24,888 nucleotides of DNA from NCBI RefSeq assembly GCF_008831285.2, contig NW_022205000.1:1-24888 (forward strand), in the 5' to 3' direction. Position numbers and translations under genes: made by a program. The stretch comes from Nymphaea colorata (taxonomy: Eukaryota; Streptophyta; Magnoliopsida; Nymphaeales; Nymphaeaceae). The notes under the pieces are model-generated. The model was given only the letters and a program-made list of their open reading frames with translations. It was not told the DNA's origin and made no database searches. This document shows, piece by piece, positions 19,495-24,888 of the stretch; within the stretch, counting starts at the first letter, position 1; every line of letters starts with the position of its first letter.

Positions 19495-19669
19495 CTGTCA
19501 ACAGCTGACCATTGCATCACGTGGCTGAGTTCTGTTCCCCCTTAGCGCGTGGATGCAGAAGGAACACATTGCCTAAGACATATTTTTGGTTGAAAGGCAT
19601 GGAAATATTTACTAGAGCCTATAAATGTATTCTTTTGGGGTACAAATTATGTTTGTGCTATTCTTTAAT

Positions 19670-19885
19670 CATAATAACCTATACAGGTGATGAACTGGTA
19701 TAGATCTCTAACGATGAGGTAGTTCACAGCCGTATATACTTATACCAGTGAAATGTCTGGCCGCTAAGGTATTTATACCGGTGTTCTCTAGCACCAGTAG
19801 AAATTTCACCGCTATAAACCTATAACAGCGATTTAGCACCGCTATATTACCTGAACCCATAACGTAGCCACCACTGTTATTTGAA
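19670..19885. repeat. CACTA-like subterminal repeat cluster
   Basis: TATACCAGTG, TATACCGGTG, AGCACCAGTAG, TCACCGCTATA, AGCACCGCTATA and CCACCACTGTTAT occur within about 140 bp, and CTGGTATA lies just left of them. They are degenerate copies in both orientations of one ACCGGTG/ACCGCTATA-type word. Clusters like this are typical of the subterminal zones of plant CACTA transposons. No CACTACAAG end was found next to it. It lies in the inferred intron 2 of the minus-strand gene. Confidence 0.5.
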
Positions 19886-20530
19886 TCACACAACTCAATG
19901 CATGAAATGTGCAGCTCGAGTGCCTACCTATAGCTCATGTCTATCTCTCCCTCTACCTCTGTTTTGTAATTAATACTTGTATTTTTTTTTCATTTTTCCA
20001 TTTCACATTTTTTTGTTTAATTTTTTTCTCAGCTACATGGTAGAATTAGATAAAAGCGATAAGTGTTAATTTATTGAAGGCTCTATGTTGAATGAAATAG
20101 TATAAGTTAATAAATGTTGGATAAAAATCATAGAGTTTCGTGAATTTATTGAACGTATAACCATTTGACCAAACCGGTGCTCTCATGAGTATGTTGTTTA
20201 AATAAACCAAAGTAATGTTTTTCTTCATCCGCAATACTTATAAGGAATTAAATATTTTACAAACTTTTATGTATAATTGTTGATAACAGCTAATGAAACT
20301 TTCTCGCAAATAGCAAAACAGTGCCATCCTTCATGTCTGATCGCCAGAAAAAAAAAAGGATTTTTTGCTCTTGTTTTTAATTTCTGACATGATTTTTGTT
20401 GATATAATATGTTAGATTATTTTTGCCATGAAACTTAAGCTTCACTATGCATCGCTTAGCAACACATTGCATCACCAACTTAGTGCATTGCTTCGCCTTG
20501 TTATACTTCACAACAAATTAGCAGTTTCAC
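19886..20530. other. intron-like AT-rich stretch
   Basis: This is part of the 1.0-kb inferred intron (19495-20530) of the minus-strand gene. It contains poly-T runs (19983-20030), which suit plant introns. No gene or repeat was seen. Confidence 0.4.
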
Positions 20531-20751
20531 CATTTAGGTCCTTCTCAACAATCTCCTCTTGGGGATCTAGAACAAAAGAGCTATCAAAGACAGAAGATGA
20601 AGATGACTGCAGGCCATCATTGATTGCATCAGTTTGCTGTGTTCTCCCTTGAACAAAACCAGCTTGATTTTGCGATTGAGATTGCAAAGACGTTGATGAG
20701 AATGTGGTGCCATGCTCCCCTGTAGTCTGTCTAGATGTATTTTCATCCATT
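20531..20751 (-). CDS. unidentified minus-strand gene, exon 2 with start codon
   Basis: On the minus strand the exon follows a good acceptor (CTGATTTCTTTGCAG) and starts A-ATG, so translation probably begins 1 nt inside the exon. It encodes 73 residues: MDENTSRQTTGEHGTTFSST, a Gln/Ser-rich stretch (SLQSQSQNQAGF), a Ser run (QSSSSSVFDSSF) and then acidic VLDPQEEIVEKDLN. It ends at a donor (AAATG then GTGAAA), leaving 1 nt for the next codon. Without splicing the frame ends 7 codons later at a TGA. The N-terminal part looks disordered. No transmembrane segment or known motif is seen and I do not recognise the protein. The CT-rich leader exon upstream supports a real transcription unit. Confidence 0.5.
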
Positions 20752-22173
20752 CTGCAAAGAAATCAGAATGAGAACAAAACCACCAGAATCATTATCGCCA
20801 ATACCTGTATGAAAGCTACTCCACTGCACCTACTCTACTCCATTGGATAATGTAAATATAATCAGTATCAAATGTTTAAATCAACATCTATGCACAATTC
20901 ATAAATACTCGAACCATACTCATTGGATATATATGAGACTTTCACTATAAAGTATACAACAGTAGATAAAACACATACATATTCCCATCAGTGATAAAAC
21001 ATTTACATAAGTATTCAGAAGAGCTTCAACGTTAAATACAAAGCCAAGTGCGTGTGTAGAGTATCCATAGAAGCAAGTACATATGTAGCTTCATGTACGC
21101 ATCCACCATAACAAAAAGAAGCTCAACAAAATCAAATCTGCCCCTTGCACCACCTTCGAACAAGACATCATACTTATGTCGGGGCTTCATCTTTGAACAA
21201 GACGTCATAACAGCTGATGAACTGAAAATGAAAATACATACATGTCTAATGGCAAGCATAAGGGCATAGCAAGTGCTGAACTAGAAATCAGTAACTAATG
21301 ACATTGACGACAGAAAATTCCAAAGATATTATCACAAACATAAGATTTAGTTGTTAAATTATGCAGTTACTAAATGAATAATATTCAAAATAATGGAAGA
21401 AAGCAATTGACTTGCTGATTTCAATGTCTACATCAAAAATTGTAATGCAGTTTCGTCTCCAACTTGAAATAAAGGTCCACTACATCATTAAAATATGTAA
21501 ACTAACAACTACTCTGAGTATGCATCAACAGTAATGAAGAATGCCAAAGAGAGGAGATCCATCTCGCCATCTAGTTAAAAAGAAACATACATAATCGAGG
21601 CATTCTAATTCCAAAATACACAAATGTTTGGCATGGCATGCAGAAATGTAGTCTGAGATCTTCCTCGGGTTGTCTTCCTTTAAAAGTAATCAACGGTGTT
21701 TGCCCATGGGTACCATCTCTTTGAAACTTTTTGATTCTAGAAGATACCAGGTATGTGTTTTAGGCTTTTAGCAGTCCTTTCAGACAGCAAAAACATAAAC
21801 TGCATTATGCAGATAAAGATACCATGCATAAGCCCATTCCATGATGTTTCATGAAGCCTTATAGCTTTCTTGAATCAAACTGAACTCCCCTGTGGCAACA
21901 TTCTATGAAGGGGATTTGCTGATCAACTTGCAATAAAACAAAAAAGTAGGAATCAACTTGTTGATCATGTTTGCCATAAATTAAGGAGAGTTCTCCCACG
22001 CAGATGCCTTTCATTGGAACTTGCTGATCATGCCTTAACTAAGAATCCTCCCAAGACCGTTATATTTCATCTAGCCTGAATCCAATCGAGTCGAATCAAA
22101 TCACTGAGTTCAAAAATCTAAACTATTTATGCAAATGTTAAAGACACAAGAAAATGCAAAATGAAGTGAATGT
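20752..22173. other. inferred intron 1, 3' half, nothing else seen
   Basis: This is part of the 3,164-nt inferred intron 1 (20752-23915) of the minus-strand gene. It is AT-rich, with no motif-bearing frame and no clear repeat. Confidence 0.4.
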
Positions 22174-22496
22174 GCACTTTCCTTTATTATGGCCCATACC
22201 AGCAACCAACTTAAAAGAGTTAGAAGCGTAGAAGAAAATCAATTTCATGCTGGTAATCTCAAAGACACCCATTACTAATCTGTGCATGGAGAGAAAAGAG
22301 ATTGGGAGATATCTGTACTTGGGAAGCATGCACTACCCATTACTAATATGTTTATGGAGAGAGAGAGAGATCTGTACTTGGGAAACATGCACCTTCCCTT
22401 TATGGTCTATAATAACAGCCAACTTAAAAGAATTAGAAGCATAGCAGAAAAGCAAATTCATGCTAATAATCTCGAAGACACCCATTACTAATATGT
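22174..22496. repeat. nested tandem duplications (about 214 bp and 68 bp)
   Basis: CCCATTACTAAT occurs at 22268, 22336 and 22481. The stretch 22174-22280 (GCACTTTCCTTTA, CCAACTTAAAAGAGTTAGAAGC) recurs about 214 bp later at 22389-22492. The part from 22268 (ATCTGTACTTGGGAAGCATG) recurs about 68 bp later. The copies have diverged by several substitutions and short indels. The frames of 63-69 codons here are by-products. Confidence 0.85.
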
Positions 22497-22541
22497 GTGT
22501 GTGTGTGTGAGATAGAGATAGAGAGAGAGGGAGAGAGAGGC
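22489..22541. repeat. (GT)n(GATA)n(GA)n microsatellite
   Basis: A GTGTGTGTGTGTGTG run is followed by AGATAGAGATAG and GAGAGAGAGG runs. It terminates the duplicated block. Confidence 0.95.
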
Positions 22542-22986
22542 CTTCTGTTTTTACTAAGAAATGATTATTGATCTCTGCAAGGTATCACTCATTCCAGATG
22601 TTTAGTGAAAGGAAAAAGGAACATAGAAAGCTTTAGTCTATATTGTGAATAAGATAGGGTTTATCCGAGCATTTGATATTTGAATTGGGGAACAACTAAA
22701 ATTTATTAGTTTTACTGAGGATTTGCTCAACGTTTTTTCTACTCTTTCTCTAAAGTGTGTCATCAAATCAAATTTAATTTTCTTGAGAATTTATTTTATG
22801 GGAATTGGAAAAAATGATGGAAGTTATTAATACCCTATGATGTATGCATGTGCATGTATTATTTACAATACATTGATATGCATGTGAACTATATTCTAAA
22901 AGATAGTGCATTGAAGCTTTTATGTTGCATGCCATGAAAGAGATGTCACTTATGGGATTGTTCAGCGATTGAGTCTTATCTTATAG

Positions 22987-23614
22987 GGCAGAGGTAGCTA
23001 TGAAGATCATTCTGATATACTCCGTCTTATTGTAGACCTTGTGGAGGCAAGCTGATATGCTGACAACCCTGAATGGAGGTTAACATGATTCTGAACCTTA
23101 AAGTGAAAATTTAACTAGCTTAGCAATGGCCACTTCTCATGAAAAGCTCTTAGTTCAATTATAAATAGTTTTAGTCATTTTATCCTATCTAAGCTTCATT
23201 TTCTCTCCAGTGTTGATGAACAAGTTGCCAAAGATATTCAACTCTTAGATTCTATTGCTGAAAAACAAACACAGATATTTTCTAAGAGTGGAAGCTGTTT
23301 CCAGCAGATGTTCAGATCCAATCGCTGTATCCTCTGTAAGTGTTTACCTATAAACACTGAAATGAGTTCAAAGTATACTTGTGGTTTTCTTTTGTATGCA
23401 CTGTCTGCTATGTATCTAAAACATTTTCCTATTCAGTAAAAAGAAAACAGTAAAATCTTTTGTTTGGAACAACACCAACATAAAAAAGAACGGCTTTCTC
23501 TTCAGAAATGAGAGATTCCATCCACAGGACAGAAGAGGGGCAGAGCTTGATGAGTCTGTTCTAGCTCCAAGCTTTTTCAAAGAAAAAGACAGGAACATTC
23601 AATTGTCGAGCTAA
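22987..23614 (+). pseudogene. possible decayed plus-strand exons, family unknown
   Basis: Three pieces look like exons. Piece one (22987-23078) follows TCTTATCTTATAG and reads GRGSYEDHSDILRLIVDLVE, then has an in-frame TGA after EAS; a GC-type donor (GAGGCAAGC) just before that stop is an alternative. Piece two (23211-23335) follows TTCTCTCCAG and reads VDEQVAKDIQLLDSIAEKQT onward to NRCIL, then GTAAGTG. Piece three (23437-23614) follows TTTTCCTATTCAG and reads KKKTVKSFVWNN, NERFHPQDRRGAELDES and VLAPSFFKEKD, to a TAA. The phases of pieces one and two agree, but two and three do not. I therefore treat it as a pseudogene or chance. It would lie inside intron 1 of the minus-strand gene. Family not recognised. 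Confidence 0.25.
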
Positions 23615-23915
23615 TTGATAGGCACGAGTTAAGAAGTTAATGCATTTGCAAAGAAACCAGTCAACAACTAAATGTACAAACTTGACAAAATCGATCTCTG
23701 CGACAAGAAACCCTCACAAAAGAAAAAGGGGTAGAGAAACAGACTGGACTTTCTATATGGAAGGCACCGGGAAAAAAAATTCTTTCACAGTAGGAGCCAA
23801 AATAGAAAGAAGGATTTCCAAAAATTCAGCGAGAAATGGAAAAAAAAATTAAATACTATTCACCATTCATGTTCAAACACTAACCTTTCCATGAAAACCT
23901 TGCAGATCTGCTCAC
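23615..23915. other. start of inferred intron 1
   Basis: A-rich sequence with a 70-codon Lys/Arg-rich plus-strand frame (23640-23852) that has no recognised content. On the minus strand this is the first part of intron 1, beginning GTGAGCAGATC. Confidence 0.35.
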
Positions 23916-24290
23916 CGAGTAACAATCGAGCCCAAATTTGTTGCTGCAGAGAGGAAGAGACAGATTCCTGCGCTATGGTAACAGGGCGAGCCAAAATCAG
24001 TGTTTCCTAGCACGGAAGCCGCTGCACAAACGACAGATGAAGAGACAGAGGGCTTCTTCTTCAGCAAGGGTGAGAGAGATGAGGTGGGGATCAGGAGAGT
24101 GAGAGGGCGAGAGAGACGACGAGGGAGCAGGAGAGTGGAGGGCGAGAGAGACGACGAGGGAGCAGAGAGAGTGAGAGCGAGAGGGAGCGAGAGAGACGAC
24201 GACCAGCAGGCAGGACAGAGGCGACGGAGGCAGTTGCGGGCCTGCGGCAAGAGGGAGAGGGAGGCGATGCGTGGGTGCCCTAACAGGCAG
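23916..24290 (-). other. CT-rich 5' leader exon of the minus-strand gene
   Basis: On the minus strand this GC- and pyrimidine-rich block reads as runs of CTCTCTCTCG, CGTCGTCTCTC and CTCCCTC. It then becomes ordinary sequence that ends at a consensus donor (TTACTCG then GTGAGC). Pyrimidine-rich leaders followed by a long leader intron are common in plant housekeeping genes. The next acceptor in line lies 1 nt before the start codon at 20750. The transcription start is not known; 24290 is a guess from where the GC-rich block ends. The 137-codon frame on this strand and the 122-codon frame opposite are composition artefacts, although a short upstream peptide cannot be excluded. Confidence 0.45.
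24092..24202. repeat. about 35-bp tandem repeat in the leader
   Basis: Two near-identical units (24092-24127 and 24128-24162), each containing CAGGAGAGTG and GAGAGAGACGACGAGGGAG, are followed by a degenerate third unit up to about 24202. On the minus strand they form the CT-rich leader repeats. Confidence 0.85.
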
Positions 24291-24305
24291 AAAAATAACA
24301 TGGGC

Positions 24306-24359
24306 AAAATGTTTCCACCTTTCATGGTGGAAACATTTTCCGAAAAAAAATTTCGGAAA
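24306..24359. repeat. two adjacent perfect hairpins
   Basis: AAAATGTTTCCACC (24306-24319) pairs exactly with 24326-24339 around a 6-base loop. TTTCCGAAA (24337-24345) pairs exactly with 24351-24359 around a 5-base A loop. The second stem starts on the last 3 bases of the first, so the two cannot both be fully formed. They lie just upstream of the inferred minus-strand leader. They could be a transposon end or a promoter-proximal structure; the sequence does not decide. Confidence 0.9.
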
Positions 24360-24365
24360 CGTGTT

Positions 24366-24757
24366 TAACGGTCATAATTTTCATTCCACCTTTGATGAAT
24401 GACATAAATTTTGAATATTTGAAAATTTTCTCCATGGCTACAGGATATTTCCAGGCCATCAAATGGCCCCTAGAGTTTTTTCCGGAACCCCAATCTCTGT
24501 TTTGTGATTCTTCTTGCCGTTTCTTTTGTCATATTTAGGAATGCCTAATTTTGAAGCATATTAAGAAATATTGCAAGCTTTTCGACTTTAAGAACCAAGT
24601 CACGAGCAAATTTCGAACAAATTTCAAAGTCAAGGTCATGTACATGTTATTCATGTTATTCAAAGTTCAAGGCCAGCCGTCCTTGAAGAATTTGCCAGTT
24701 AGCAAGACAACAAAGCTTTGGCTTTGCCATTTCGTACTTCAAGACATCGCCATCTCA
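24366..24757. other. gene-free stretch, presumed upstream region of the minus-strand gene
   Basis: AT-rich with words such as TTTGAATATTTGAAAATTTT and a short duplicated CATGTTATT near 24643-24662. I could not identify a TATA box at a convincing distance from the leader. A 70-codon plus-strand frame (24551-24763) has no motif. Confidence 0.4.
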
Positions 24758-24832
24758 CCATGATGGCTAGCTGTACTGAGTGCCCATTGATTAAAAAATC
24801 GGACAGGAAATTAATGGTTGATGAATGAGATC
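24758..24832 (+). repeat. dispersed repeat family C, copy 3
   Basis: Matches the reverse complement of 11014-11090, including the exact AATCGGACAGGAAATTAATG. Similarity stops at GAGATC (24832), after which the sequence differs from copy 2. Confidence 0.7.
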
Positions 24833-24888
24833 TTATATTTTATCACTCAACAACTCCATTCATATTAACTACTTACAGAAGGCAGTTG

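Noticed and set aside
23912-24368. Long frames of 137 codons (minus) and 122 codons (plus) in the GC-rich block
   Set aside because: Both follow from a CT/GA-rich tandem repeat that lacks stops. The peptides are low-complexity (Leu/Ser or Arg/Glu/Gly) with no domain; a leader exon explains the block better.
1-24888. tRNA, rRNA, CRISPR, organelle-derived or viral sequence
   Set aside because: I looked for tRNA internal promoter boxes, regularly spaced repeats, dense organelle-like coding frames and reverse-transcriptase or coat motifs, and saw none.

Overview
The window looks like nuclear DNA of a flowering plant. It is AT-rich overall. It is crowded with short non-autonomous DNA transposons whose ends match well-known plant families: hAT-type ends beginning TAGGGATGTCAATGG or TAGGGCTGTA, and the CACTA end TTTTCTTGTAGTG. 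It has AT, GA and GT microsatellites, plant-style splice signals with long introns, and relics of plant gene families (leucine-rich-repeat receptor, U-box/ARM protein). Nothing bacterial or viral is visible: no operons, no ribosome-binding-site logic, and no open frame longer than about 140 codons. I cannot name the species. The GC-rich codons of the LRR relic against an AT-rich background would suit a monocot or an early-diverging angiosperm, but that is weak inference.

Layout. From 1 to about 5.4 kb there is degraded repeat DNA; its main feature is an imperfect palindrome of about 1.2 kb (3017-4214) with a 650-bp fold-back hAT-like element near its centre. From 5.4 to 7.2 kb there are a 53-bp tandem repeat, a 349-bp hAT-type MITE and a GATTCAGAT-rich element. 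From 7,411 to 10,622 matching 35-bp terminal inverted repeats bound a 3.2-kb non-autonomous hAT-like element that encloses a decayed ARM-repeat (U-box type) gene fragment and a very AT-rich core. From 10.8 to 16.3 kb there are dispersed repeats, a purine-rich tract, a 146-bp tandem duplication, small MITEs and a lone CACTA end. From 16,345 to about 17,185 there is a GC-rich LRR receptor pseudogene, split by a 111-bp insertion with an exact 11-bp target-site duplication.

The right third (19.4-24.3 kb) holds the best candidate for a real gene. It is read on the minus strand: a CT-rich leader exon (about 24290-23916), a 3.2-kb intron, a coding exon with the start codon (20750-20531), a 1.0-kb intron, and a second coding exon (19494-19418). 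The phases agree across the inferred junction. I do not recognise the protein and could not find its later exons. Transposons sit in its introns, and a set of possible decayed plus-strand exons (22987-23614) lies inside its first intron.

The coding relics do not form a pathway. The coherent story is transposon nesting, capture and decay around one split gene. I found no convincing evidence of a previously undescribed functional system. The most interesting structures are the large palindrome, the gene-fragment-bearing hAT element, and the paired hairpins just upstream of the minus-strand leader.
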